A stretch of 64,000 nucleotides of DNA from an uncultured Pelagibacteraceae bacterium (lineage in GTDB: Bacteria > Pseudomonadota > Alphaproteobacteria > Pelagibacterales > Pelagibacteraceae), in assembly GCA_902597865.1 (NCBI GenBank), contig CACJZL010000004.1, positions 1 through 64,000 on the forward strand, in the 5' to 3' direction. Position 1 is the first letter of the stretch. Each line of letters starts with the position of its first letter. The position numbers were made by a program, and so were the translations under genes. The notes under the pieces are model-generated. The model had not been told where the DNA came from. It did no database searches and saw nothing but the letters and a program-made list of their open reading frames with translations. Positions 1-9,572 of the stretch are shown in pieces.

Positions 1-192
1 AGATTTGTGTAGTTTTCTTGATTTATCTAAATTTTTTCCTAGTTCACATACTGCTTTTTCATTAAATGTCGGAACTCTTGTTGAACTAAAATCATCATAA
101 ATCAGCATTCTTATAGAATTTGAGCCAATATCAATAATGGCTAATTTTAAATGTTTTGATGAAGATTGTTGTTTTGTATTAATTACTTCCAC
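1..192 (-). CDS. ppx: Exopolyphosphatase / Ppx-GppA family, N-terminal part only (runs off window start)
   Basis: Reverse-strand translation from GTG at 192: VEVINTKQQSSSKHLKLAIIDIGSNSIRMLIYDDFSSTRVPTFNEKAVCELGKNL; the DIGSNSIRMLIYD motif is typical of Ppx/GppA; overlaps the 3' end of ppk. Confidence 0.8.
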   Translation of the reverse strand, partial: MEVINTKQQSSSKHLKLAIIDIGSNSIRMLIYDDFSSTRVPTFNEKAVCELGKNLDKSRKLHKS

Positions 193-2335
193 TTTTAATC
201 AGTCTTAAATGCAATTTCTTAGGTTGCATAGTTAATTTAGCTTTACCTCTTCCAGATAAGCTCGGATTATTCATAAAGTATTCATGAGCTGAAAAGGAAT
301 CGTTCTTACTATATTTAATTTTTTTATAATTACCATCTGCATTGAGCTCCCAGCTCTGATTAGTATCAAGATAATTTGCTAACATTATTTGATCTAGAAT
401 CTGCTCATGAACAGTTTCATTTTCAATTGGCACTAGAAGCTCTACTCTTCTATCTAAATTTCTTGGCATTAGATCAGCTGAGGAAATATATACTTTTGCA
501 TTTCTATTAGGCATTTTTTTAGTACCGTTACTAAAACAATAAATTCTAGAATGCTCTAAAAATCTTCCTATAATACTTTTTACAACTATATTTTCAGATC
601 TATTTTTAATACCTGGCCTCAAACAACAAACACCCCTTACAAATAAATGAATTTTAACACCAGCATTCGAAGCTTCATAAAATTTATCAATAATTTCTGG
701 ATCTACTAATGAATTCATTTTTGCCCAAATAGCTGCAAATTTTCCATTTTTAGAATTTTCAATTTCAGCATCAATGTTTTTATTTAAGGTTTGTCTCATA
801 TTAATTGGCGAAATAGAAATTTTATTTAAATTTTTTGGTTTTGCGTATCCTGTTACATAATTAAAAAATTTTTCAACATCTGATGCCATTTTCCTATCAC
901 AGCTGAACAAAGACAAATCAGTATAGATTTTAGCATTTACAGGATGATAATTACCAGTTCCTAAGTGAAAATAAGTTTGTATTTTACCTTGTTCTCTTCT
1001 TAAAACTAATGATGATTTTGCATGAGTTTTGTATTTTGCAAAACCATAAACAATTTGAACACCTACCTTTTCTAAACTTCTCGATAGTTGAATATTTGCT
1101 TCCTCGTCAAATCTTGCTTTAATTTCAATTAAAGCAGTAACTGCTTTTCCATTTTCTGCAGCTGTTATTAAAGCTTTAACAATTGGTGAGTCTAAGGTTG
1201 TTCTATACAAAGTTTGTTTTATAGCTATTACTTTTTTATCATTTGCTGCTTGATTCAAAAATTCAATTACTGAGTCAAATGTTTCAAAAGGATGATGAAC
1301 AACTAAATCTTTCCTTTTGATAGTTTCAAAAAAATTATCATTATATTCTTTTAATCTTTCAACATCTCTAGGTATAAAATTTTTAAATCTTAATTTTGGA
1401 TTTTTTACTTTACATATTTGATCTATATCTTGAATTCCAACAAGGCCAAATACATTATAAATATAATCAGGATTTACATCTAATTTATTTGTTATAAATT
1501 TTATCAATTCAGGATCGCTATTTTCAAGGACCTCTAAACGAACAATATCGCCCGTTCTACGTCTTTTTAAGGCTAACTCAAAAGATCTAACTAAATCTTC
1601 TGCTTCCTCTTGAATTTCAACATCACTATCTCTTATTACCCTGAAAATCATTTTTTTTTCTAAATCATGATCTGGAAAAATTTCTTTAGCAAAAAAACTT
1701 ATTACATCATCTAGAACAACAAATTTTTTATGATTTTTTGAAGACTCTATTTCAATAAATCTAGATAATGCTTTTGGTACTACTATAATCGAGTTTAAAA
1801 TTCTTTTTTTATTTTTTTTTCTTAACCTCATTACAAGCGCTCTTCCTTGGTTGATTATAAATGGAAATGGATGCGCAGGATCAATAGCAGATGGTGTTAA
1901 TAAAGGATAAATCTCTTCTTTGAATATTTCTAGAAGTTTTTTTTTATCCTTAGTATTTAAATTAACTGGCTTAACTAAACTTATATTGTCTTTTTTCAAT
2001 TCTGTGAGAAGTTGAATATAAATCTTATTTTGTTTGATTAATAGTTTTTTAGTTTCGGAAATTACCTCTTCCATTTGTTCATCAGGTGTTAGACCATCTG
2101 AGCTTAAAGAATCAACTTCTTGTTTTATTTGACTATATAGACCTGCTACTCGAACCATAAAAAATTCATCAAGATTTGAACCGGCAATTGATAAAAATTT
2201 TACTCTTTCATACAAGGGATTTTCAATATTTTGTGCTTCAAAAAGAACTCTATCATTGAATTTTAACCAGGAAAGTTCCCTATTAATATATTTGTTCTTG
2301 AGTTCTTCTTTTTGTTGTTTTTTTAAAGCAGTCAT
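179..2335 (-). CDS. ppk: Polyphosphate kinase 1 (start likely at MTALKKQQKEEL..., shorter than the 2557 ORF)
   Basis: NRELSWLKFNDRVLFEAQ, AANDKKVIAIKQTLYRT, THAKSSLVLRRE, HLGTGNYHPVNAKIYTDLSLF are PPK1 signatures. Confidence 0.95.
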   Translation of the reverse strand: MTALKKQQKEELKNKYINRELSWLKFNDRVLFEAQNIENPLYERVKFLSIAGSNLDEFFMVRVAGLYSQIKQEVDSLSSDGLTPDEQMEEVISETKKLLIKQNKIYIQLLTELKKDNISLVKPVNLNTKDKKKLLEIFKEEIYPLLTPSAIDPAHPFPFIINQGRALVMRLRKKNKKRILNSIIVVPKALSRFIEIESSKNHKKFVVLDDVISFFAKEIFPDHDLEKKMIFRVIRDSDVEIQEEAEDLVRSFELALKRRRTGDIVRLEVLENSDPELIKFITNKLDVNPDYIYNVFGLVGIQDIDQICKVKNPKLRFKNFIPRDVERLKEYNDNFFETIKRKDLVVHHPFETFDSVIEFLNQAANDKKVIAIKQTLYRTTLDSPIVKALITAAENGKAVTALIEIKARFDEEANIQLSRSLEKVGVQIVYGFAKYKTHAKSSLVLRREQGKIQTYFHLGTGNYHPVNAKIYTDLSLFSCDRKMASDVEKFFNYVTGYAKPKNLNKISISPINMRQTLNKNIDAEIENSKNGKFAAIWAKMNSLVDPEIIDKFYEASNAGVKIHLFVRGVCCLRPGIKNRSENIVVKSIIGRFLEHSRIYCFSNGTKKMPNRNAKVYISSADLMPRNLDRRVELLVPIENETVHEQILDQIMLANYLDTNQSWELNADGNYKKIKYSKNDSFSAHEYFMNNPSLSGRGKAKLTMQPKKLHLRLIKSGSN

Positions 2336-2348
2336 ATATTTAGAATTT

Positions 2349-2873
2349 ATGTTTGAATTATATGTCATGAGACATGCAAAATCCAGTTGGGAAGATTTAA
2401 ATATTGATGATTTTGAGAGACCACTCAATAAAAGAGGTAAAAAGAGTGCAAAAAAAATTTGTGAATTTTTTGTTAAAAAAAAGTACAAATTTGATTTTGC
2501 TTTAATATCATCAGCTACAAGAACCCGAAGTACTTTTGAAATTTTATCAAAAGACATTCCTGAGCCAAAAACAATAGAATATTCAAAGAGTTTATACTTG
2601 GCCGATGAGTATGCAATTATAAATAAAATTAAAAAAATATCGAGTAATCACAAATCAATTTTGTTAATAAACCATGAGCCTACAGTTAAAAATTTAGTAA
2701 GATATCTAACAAAAAATCATGAAACCAATAATTTCAAATTAATGAATTATAAATTTCCTACAGCAGCATTCGCCAAAATTAAATTTGATATTAAAGGTTG
2801 GGATGAAATAGAAAAAAAAGGAATGTTAAAAGAATTTATAAGACCCAAAGATCTTCAAGACTCTAAAGAATAG
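2349..2873 (+). CDS. SixA-type histidine phosphatase
   Basis: MFELYVMRHAKSSWED (RHG motif) and INHEPTV; ORF start moved to the ATG at 2349. Confidence 0.85.
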   Translation: MFELYVMRHAKSSWEDLNIDDFERPLNKRGKKSAKKICEFFVKKKYKFDFALISSATRTRSTFEILSKDIPEPKTIEYSKSLYLADEYAIINKIKKISSNHKSILLINHEPTVKNLVRYLTKNHETNNFKLMNYKFPTAAFAKIKFDIKGWDEIEKKGMLKEFIRPKDLQDSKE

Positions 2874-3538
2874 CCAGCCGATCTGACTGTTCTAATTAAA
2901 GGTTTTGTGTTTTCAATGTTTATAGCTTGTCTTAATCTTCTTATGTGTACATCAACCGTTCGTGATTCAACGTATATATTTTCTCCCCACACATTGTTTA
3001 AGAGTTGTTCTCTTGAGTAAACTCTTTTAGGATTTTTGATAAAAAAATCTAACAGTTTAAATTCAGTTGGGCCTAAGTTAATTTCTTTATCTTTTCTATA
3101 AACCCTTTTTGTTACTCTATCTATTCTTAAATCTATAAATTCTACAATATCAGATGAAGATTGTGGTTTAGCTCTTCTTAATAAAGATTTAATTCTTGCA
3201 TTTAATTCCTTTTGACTAAACGGCTTAGTCACATAATCATCCGCACCTGTTTCAAAAGCTTTTAGTTTATCTTCCTCTTCACCCTTGGCAGTTAGCATGA
3301 TAATTGGAATATCATTAAATTTTTTATCTTTCTTTAAGTTTTTACAAATATCAACACCTGATAAATCAGGTAGCATCCAATCCATTAAAATTAAATCTGG
3401 ATGTTTTAATTTAATTTGTTTAAGAGCATCTTCTCCATTTTCGCAATGACTAACTTTGTGACCCTCTTTTTCTAAATTATATTTTAATAAACTTATTATT
3501 GACGTTTCATCCTCAGCTATAAAAACATGAGCTGGCAT
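2855..3538 (-). CDS. phoB: Phosphate regulon response regulator PhoB
   Basis: Receiver domain (DLILMDWMLPDLSGVDIC) plus winged-helix C-terminus (SRTVDVHIRRLRQAI); adjacent to phoU/pst. Confidence 0.93.
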   Translation of the reverse strand: MPAHVFIAEDETSIISLLKYNLEKEGHKVSHCENGEDALKQIKLKHPDLILMDWMLPDLSGVDICKNLKKDKKFNDIPIIMLTAKGEEEDKLKAFETGADDYVTKPFSQKELNARIKSLLRRAKPQSSSDIVEFIDLRIDRVTKRVYRKDKEINLGPTEFKLLDFFIKNPKRVYSREQLLNNVWGENIYVESRTVDVHIRRLRQAINIENTKPLIRTVRSAGYSLES

Positions 3539-3541
3539 AAA

Positions 3542-4249
3542 TTATTTTTCTCCTGTTACAATAGGTTCGCTCCCTTTTGGTCTATCGCCCTCTAAATATT
3601 CACCCTTAACCAAAAAATAAATTTGTTCTGCAACATTTGTTGTATGATCACCAATACGTTCTATGTTTTTAGTAACAAATAATAAATGTGTACCATCACT
3701 TAAATTTTTTTCGGTTTCCTTCAAATATTTAACAACTTCTTGCATACATTCATTTGTTAAATCATCTATTTTCTCGTCCCCCTCCCATACATCTATTGCC
3801 ATAGATGCTGATCTTTCCAAATAGGAGTCAAGTGTAGTTTTTAATTGTTTTTGAACAGATGAAGAAAGTCGAATTAAACAATCAACCAATTTTTTTGGTA
3901 AAGTTTCATTTAACAGAAGAGATCTTTTTGATATATTTTTTGCTAAATCACCTATTCTTTCAAGATCTGATGACATTTTTAAAGCAGTAACTGTTTCTCT
4001 TAAGTCGATTGCCATTGGTTGTCTCAATGCAATTAAATTAACAACTTGTTGTTCGATTAAGCTCTCGAATTTGTCAATTTTTTCATCATCTTTAATAACT
4101 TCTTCTGCATGATCAGCATTTCTGGTAGTAATAGCTACTATGGCTTTTCCCAAAGCTTCTTCACAAGCACTTCCCATTTTAACAATGTTGCTATTTAAAT
4201 TTTTTAACTCTTCCTCATATGATTTAACAGTATGTTGTGTTTCGGCCAT
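3542..4249 (-). CDS. phoU: Phosphate transport system regulatory protein PhoU
   Basis: PhoU helical repeats (DLERIGDLAKNI, NIERIGDHTTNVAEQIYFLV). Confidence 0.95.
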   Translation of the reverse strand: MAETQHTVKSYEEELKNLNSNIVKMGSACEEALGKAIVAITTRNADHAEEVIKDDEKIDKFESLIEQQVVNLIALRQPMAIDLRETVTALKMSSDLERIGDLAKNISKRSLLLNETLPKKLVDCLIRLSSSVQKQLKTTLDSYLERSASMAIDVWEGDEKIDDLTNECMQEVVKYLKETEKNLSDGTHLLFVTKNIERIGDHTTNVAEQIYFLVKGEYLEGDRPKGSEPIVTGEK

Positions 4250-5004
4250 TATCCAAACCTCCCTGTTATATAATCCTGGGTTTTTGTATTATCAGGATTC
4301 TTAAATATTTTATCAGTTGGACCATGTTCTATCAAATGTCCTAGGTGAAAAAAACCTGTATTTTGAGATACTCGTGCAGCTTGAGCCATAGAATGAGTAA
4401 CAATTATTATTGTATGCTCTTTTTTTAACTCATCAATTAATTCCTCAATTTGTGCAGTTGCTATTGGATCTAATGCTGAACAAGGCTCATCCATTAATAT
4501 AACTTCAGGTCTTACAGAAATTGCTCTTGCGATACAAAGTCTTTGTTGTTGTCCTCCAGATAATCCAGTTCCGGGCTCATGCAATCTATCTTTTACCTCT
4601 TCCCATAATGCAGCCTTTTTTAAACTAGTTTCAACAATCTCATCCATTTCTTGTTTTGATTGAGCCATACCATGGATTGTCGGTCCATAGGATACGTTTT
4701 CATATAAAGTTTTTGGGAAAGGATTAGGTTTTTGAAAAACCATTCCAATTTTTTCTCTGAGTCTTACCACATCACAACTTTTATCATTTATATTAAAGTC
4801 ATTAATTAGAATTTCTCCTTTAACATTACAGATATCAATTACATCGTTCATTCTATTAAGACATCTAAGAAAAGTTGATTTACCACAACCAGATGGACCA
4901 ATTAATGCTGTTACTTGATTTTCTTCAATATCTAAACTTATGTTATAGAGAGCTTGTTTTTTTCCGTAAAAAACATCCACATCTTTTGCTTTAATCTTTA
5001 TCAT
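4249..5004 (-). CDS. pstB: Phosphate ABC transporter ATP-binding protein PstB
   Basis: Walker [29 protein letters not shown], signature [14 protein letters not shown]; start likely [14 protein letters not shown]. Confidence 0.95.
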   Translation of the reverse strand: MIKIKAKDVDVFYGKKQALYNISLDIEENQVTALIGPSGCGKSTFLRCLNRMNDVIDICNVKGEILINDFNINDKSCDVVRLREKIGMVFQKPNPFPKTLYENVSYGPTIHGMAQSKQEMDEIVETSLKKAALWEEVKDRLHEPGTGLSGGQQQRLCIARAISVRPEVILMDEPCSALDPIATAQIEELIDELKKEHTIIIVTHSMAQAARVSQNTGFFHLGHLIEHGPTDKIFKNPDNTKTQDYITGRFG

Positions 5005-5005
5005 T

Positions 5006-6274
5006 TTAACTCCATTTTTTTTCAAACTTATGTCTAATTATTTGGGCAAATAAATTCATTATTATTAAAAAACCAAGTAATACCATTATACATGCCGAAA
5101 CTTTTTCTACAAATCCTCTTTCAGCACTTTCAGCCCAAATATAGATTTGAACTGGTAAACTTGCAGCAGGATCCATGGGTGATCCAGGTATGGTGTTAAC
5201 AAAAGCAACCATTCCAATTAAAATTAGGGGTGCAGTTTCTCCTAAAGCTTGAGCTAAACCAATTATTGTTCCTGATAACGTCCCAGGCATTGAAAGAGGT
5301 ACTGTATGATGCATTGTAGTTTGCATACGACTTGCTCCCATAGCAAGTGCTGCCTCTCTTATACTTGGTGGAACCGCTTTTAAGGATGCTCTCGCAGCTA
5401 TAATTATTGTTGGTAAAGTCATCAAGGACAAAGTGATACCTCCAACTAAAGGAGTAGACCTGGGAAGATGAAATATAGCTAATAAAACACCTAATCCGAG
5501 TAATCCAAAGACAATAGATGGTACTGCGGCCAAGTTATTTATATTTACCTCAATAAAATCAGTAAACCTATTTTTAGGTGCAAATTCTTCAAGATAAATT
5601 GCTGCTAGTACCGCTACAGGAAAGGCTATCATTAAACAAACAAGTATAGAAAAAATTGAGCCCATAAATGAACTAGCTATACCAGCAAGTTCTGCTTCTC
5701 TTGAGTCTGCATATGTAAAAAAACTGATATTAAATTTACTTTCGACTTTACCCTTTGCAACAAGATGATCAAAAATTTTTAATTGATAATCACTTACTCT
5801 TCTTTGATCCTCCGGTAAATCTCTTGGATAATTTCCTTTAAAGACTTGATCTAAATCATCTGAAGCAGTTAAATAAACTTCTTTTGTTTTTCCTATTAAA
5901 CTAGGGTCATTTAAAATCTCATTTTTAATTTCTTTTTCAAAAAAATATGACACCATTCTCTTCAATTGATTTTTTTGATCATCATTTGCATTTTGATCTA
6001 AATCAGCCATAGATTTTAATGCTATATCGTAATAATCAGCGTCTTGGAGATCTTCTTTAGATGGATTTTGATCTATCATCATCATTTCAGCGTCAAAGTT
6101 CACAGGAACAATCAGCCATGTTTTTTGAAAAGCTGTATATCCAGTTGAAAATATTTTGAAAATAAAAATTGTTAAAAATAAAAGTGCCATAAAAATTGCA
6201 CTTTGACCATATAAGCGAAATCTCCGTTCAGCCCTGTATCTTTTATTTAATAATTGTTCTTTATTTTTATTCAT
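5006..6274 (-). CDS. pstA: Phosphate ABC transporter permease PstA
   Basis: PstA permease region ([56 protein letters not shown]). Confidence 0.93.
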   Translation of the reverse strand: MNKNKEQLLNKRYRAERRFRLYGQSAIFMALLFLTIFIFKIFSTGYTAFQKTWLIVPVNFDAEMMMIDQNPSKEDLQDADYYDIALKSMADLDQNANDDQKNQLKRMVSYFFEKEIKNEILNDPSLIGKTKEVYLTASDDLDQVFKGNYPRDLPEDQRRVSDYQLKIFDHLVAKGKVESKFNISFFTYADSREAELAGIASSFMGSIFSILVCLMIAFPVAVLAAIYLEEFAPKNRFTDFIEVNINNLAAVPSIVFGLLGLGVLLAIFHLPRSTPLVGGITLSLMTLPTIIIAARASLKAVPPSIREAALAMGASRMQTTMHHTVPLSMPGTLSGTIIGLAQALGETAPLILIGMVAFVNTIPGSPMDPAASLPVQIYIWAESAERGFVEKVSACIMVLLGFLIIMNLFAQIIRHKFEKKWS

Positions 6275-7652
6275 ATTTCTCTCTATATTTTTTAACTACT
6301 CTTAAGGCTACAATATTTAAACAAAGCGTTACTAAAAATAATGACATACCTAAAGCAAAAGCGGCTTGTGTTTTTGGATCACCAAAAGCTTGGTCTCCAA
6401 TTAAAATTACCACAATTTGTGCTGTGATTGTTGAAGTAGATTCTAATGGGTTAAAAGTCAAGTTTGCTGCTAAACCAGAAGCCATAACAACTATCATTGT
6501 TTCTCCAATAGCTCTTGAAACACCTAACAAAATAGATCCAACGATGCCAGGTAATGCCGCTGGGAAAATAACTCTCTTGATTGTTTCTGATTTAGTTGCT
6601 CCCATAGCGTAACTTCCATCTCTTAAACTTTGAGGAACACTTGTAATAACATCATCACTCAAGCTTGAGATAAATGGTATGATCATAATTCCCATTACTC
6701 CTCCTGCCGCTAAAGCACTTTCAGCTGAAACTTCAAGACCCATTGAAGTTCCTAATTCTTTCAAAAATGGTCCAACAGTTAGAGCAGCAAAAAAACCATA
6801 AACAACAGTTGGTATACCAGCTAAAATTTCAATTAAAGGTTTTGCATATTTTCTTACTTTGCTTGATGCATATTCAGCTAAATAAATTCCACTCATTAAT
6901 CCAATTGGGATGGCTACGCACATAGCTATTAACGCTATAAAAAAAGTACCTGCAAAAATAGGGACTGCCCCAAAAGTATCGGAATACATTGTTGGATCCA
7001 AAGCCTCAGAAGAATCCCTAACAAAAGCTTTTGCTGGATACCAGTGAGTACCAAATACAAAATCAAATAATGGAATTACTTTAAAAAAATCTATTGTTTG
7101 AAATATAAGTGAAAAAACTATCCCAACAGTAGTTAATATTGCAGCTAAAGAAGCTGTAAATAAAACTGCGTTCAAAAATTTTTCAACTGGTTCTCTTGTT
7201 CTAGAATTAGATGAAATTCTTTTATAAGCGTAAGCAACTGAAGCAATAATTATAGATAATACTATAACAGCTTTTGAACTTTGAGCTATTGATCGAAGAC
7301 TTAAATATTTTTCTGCTGAAGCCTCAATAAAGGGTGTAATTTCTCCAGTAAATTGTCCCCGAGACAAGGATTTTGTTTTTTCGTATATTAAATTTAATTC
7401 ATCATCAAGATAACCTTGATTTGAATAATCACTTAAGACTAATAGTTTTACTATTGTAGGCTCAAAAATTGCCCATAAAGAAAAAATTATAAAGGCTGGT
7501 ATTGCACACCAGATTGCAAGATAATAACCATAAAATTGTGGTAATGCAGTTAATCTTTTTTTTGAAGATTGAATTGTATATGCTTTTCTCCGTCCAAAAT
7601 AGTAACTTGTGAAACCTAAAAGAACAATAAATGTAAATAATATTAAGTTCAA
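6267..7652 (-). CDS. pstC: Phosphate ABC transporter permease PstC
   Basis: PstC permease region (YLAEYASSKVRKYAKPLIEILAGIPTVVYGFFAALTVGPF). Confidence 0.93.
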   Translation of the reverse strand: MNLILFTFIVLLGFTSYYFGRRKAYTIQSSKKRLTALPQFYGYYLAIWCAIPAFIIFSLWAIFEPTIVKLLVLSDYSNQGYLDDELNLIYEKTKSLSRGQFTGEITPFIEASAEKYLSLRSIAQSSKAVIVLSIIIASVAYAYKRISSNSRTREPVEKFLNAVLFTASLAAILTTVGIVFSLIFQTIDFFKVIPLFDFVFGTHWYPAKAFVRDSSEALDPTMYSDTFGAVPIFAGTFFIALIAMCVAIPIGLMSGIYLAEYASSKVRKYAKPLIEILAGIPTVVYGFFAALTVGPFLKELGTSMGLEVSAESALAAGGVMGIMIIPFISSLSDDVITSVPQSLRDGSYAMGATKSETIKRVIFPAALPGIVGSILLGVSRAIGETMIVVMASGLAANLTFNPLESTSTITAQIVVILIGDQAFGDPKTQAAFALGMSLFLVTLCLNIVALRVVKKYREKYE

Positions 7653-7687
7653 AGAATCTCCCTTATTGAGGACTTTACTCTTATTTC

Positions 7688-7720
7688 AAAAAAAAGGGGT
7701 CTAAAAAGACCCCCTTTTAA
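7688..7720 (-). terminator. Hairpin with T8 tract between pstS and pstC (attenuating terminator)
   Basis: Minus strand AAAAGGGGGTCTTTTTAGACCCCTTTTTTTT: GC stem followed by a T run. Confidence 0.85.
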
Positions 7721-7742
7721 ACATTTGTTAATCAGGAAATAA

Positions 7743-8774
7743 TTAATTACCCATAGCAACTAGCTTTGTAGCATTAGTTCTTGTTGTTTTATACAACTTA
7801 GAGTCTAATGGTACTAAACCAATGTCCGCTAGGTAACCACCTTTTCCTATAGCTTTCTTCGTTGTGAATTCTTTCACAAACTCATGTAAGCCTGGAATTA
7901 CTCCAACGTGAGCTTTTTTCACGTAAAAGAATAAAGGTCTTGCAACAGCATAACTGTAGTCTTGAATAGACTTTAATGACGGTTGTCCACCATCAATACT
8001 TGCTGCTTGCAATTTATCTTTTGCAGCTAGGAAATAACTGAAACCAAAGAAACCAAACATTTCTTTATCTTGAGTTAACTTTTGGATGATCAAACTATCG
8101 TTTTCTCCAACTTCAATAGCAGCACCATCTTCTCTGTAAAGTTTTTGAGGTTTTTTGTATTTTTTATTTCCAGCTTCAAAACCAGCTTTATAAAGAGCTT
8201 TAGCTTCTTTAGTCATACCTTTTTTCATTACTAAAGAATTCCAAGCATCTCTAGTTCCTGATGTTCCTGGTGGAATCATCACTGAAATTTTTTGTTTTGG
8301 CAAACTAGGGTCAATTTGGTCCCAAGTTTTATAAATATTTGGAACTAATTTACCATCAACAACTGTATGAGCGGCTAGCGCTAAGTATAATTGTTCTTTT
8401 GTAAAGTTTACTGGTTTTGCATCTTTACTGTAAGCTAATGTAATACCGTCGTTACCAATTACGATTTCAACAATTTCATTTACACCATTTTTCTTACAAA
8501 GAGCTTTTTCTTTATCTTTCATAGCTCTTGATGCGTTTGTTATATCTGGATGTTGTTCACCTACACCAGCACAAAATAGTTTAGCTCCACCACCAGTACC
8601 AGTAGATTCAATAACAGGAGTTTTAAATCCTGAACCACCAAATCTTTCAGCAACAACAGTCGCATAAGGGAATACTGTAGAAGAACCAACTATTTTAATT
8701 TGATCTCTTGCTTGAGCAACAGTTGCAATAGATAGAGCAACTATTGATGCAATTAATATAGTTAGTTTTTTCAT
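7743..8774 (-). CDS. pstS: Phosphate-binding periplasmic protein PstS
   Basis: IKIVGSSTVFPYATVVAERFG, ESTGTGGGAKLFCAG, PPGTSGTRDAW; signal peptide; upstream of pstC. Confidence 0.95.
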   Translation of the reverse strand: MKKLTILIASIVALSIATVAQARDQIKIVGSSTVFPYATVVAERFGGSGFKTPVIESTGTGGGAKLFCAGVGEQHPDITNASRAMKDKEKALCKKNGVNEIVEIVIGNDGITLAYSKDAKPVNFTKEQLYLALAAHTVVDGKLVPNIYKTWDQIDPSLPKQKISVMIPPGTSGTRDAWNSLVMKKGMTKEAKALYKAGFEAGNKKYKKPQKLYREDGAAIEVGENDSLIIQKLTQDKEMFGFFGFSYFLAAKDKLQAASIDGGQPSLKSIQDYSYAVARPLFFYVKKAHVGVIPGLHEFVKEFTTKKAIGKGGYLADIGLVPLDSKLYKTTRTNATKLVAMGN

Positions 8775-8840
8775 TATCTTTAATCCTTTCTTTAATAATT
8801 AAAAGATATTGGACTCGTATAAATTTTGTGATGCTTATTT

Positions 8841-8858
8841 ATTACAGAAATGTTACAG
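8841..8858 (-). promoter_or_regulatory. Pho box upstream of pstS
   Basis: Minus strand CTGTAAC-ATTT-CTGTAAT: two 7-bp direct repeats with 11-bp periodicity, 67 bp upstream of the pstS start. Confidence 0.88.
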
Positions 8859-8879
8859 TTTTGTAAAAAAACTAACTTT

Positions 8880-9488
8880 TTAGTTGTACTTCATAGAGAT
8901 TATAATCTCTTCATTTTCTGTTTCAAGACCACCTTTGCAGGAAACAGGGTTAACATTTTCCTTAAAGGCTAATTCTGTAGTAGGTCTTAGAATAACTTCT
9001 AATTTTACTAAATTTACCAATTCCTCTAGAGCACTTTGATCATAACGCCATCTTGGCCAATTACTTGGAGTAGAGAAAATCGATGTTAAGTAGCTCGTTG
9101 CCATAGTAAACCGATAATTACTTAAATTTTCATTTCTTAATAAATGGTCTCTGACTGAATTAAATATATTTCTACATTTAAAAGAGTCAGACATATAATT
9201 TTCCTCTTTTAAATTTTTGTTAACTGGAATTGAAACAATTAAGTCAACAGTATTTTTCCAAAAAGAACTTACAACATCGATGTAAATATCCTCATAAGGT
9301 ATATCCTTATGTTTTTTAATTGCTGGATAAGTACTTTTTAAATCTTCCTTTAATCTAAAAATACCAATATCAAAGACAGTAAGTTGCTGGTTTCTTAATA
9401 AAGTTGTCATGTCTTGTGAAAAAACATTACTAATGATTAGTAAATGCAGTGTAAGAAAAATTAAAATATTTTTTAATATTTTAACCAT
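8880..9488 (-). CDS. Hypothetical secreted/periplasmic protein inside the Pho cluster
   Basis: From MVKILKNILIFLTLHLLIISNVFSQ: N-terminal signal-peptide-like segment then a soluble domain; no family recognised. Confidence 0.75.
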   Translation of the reverse strand: MVKILKNILIFLTLHLLIISNVFSQDMTTLLRNQQLTVFDIGIFRLKEDLKSTYPAIKKHKDIPYEDIYIDVVSSFWKNTVDLIVSIPVNKNLKEENYMSDSFKCRNIFNSVRDHLLRNENLSNYRFTMATSYLTSIFSTPSNWPRWRYDQSALEELVNLVKLEVILRPTTELAFKENVNPVSCKGGLETENEEIIISMKYN

Positions 9489-9520
9489 ATCTAAGTTTAA
9501 TAAATTTGTAATATTAATCA

Positions 9521-9538
9521 ATAAGAGAAATGTTAAAA
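9521..9538 (-). promoter_or_regulatory. Candidate degenerate Pho box upstream of the secreted protein
   Basis: Minus strand TTTTAACATTTCTCTTAT matches the pstS box CTGTAACATTTCTGTAAT at 14/18 positions with the same spacing; AT-rich background makes this tentative. Confidence 0.4.
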
Positions 9539-9572
9539 TTTACTTAAATAACACTATATTATATAGCCTTTT

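Noticed and set aside
6196-6612. ORF on + strand, 138 aa, antisense to pstA/pstC
   Set aside because: Antisense to well-supported permease genes; low-complexity AT-driven open frame with no recognisable domain
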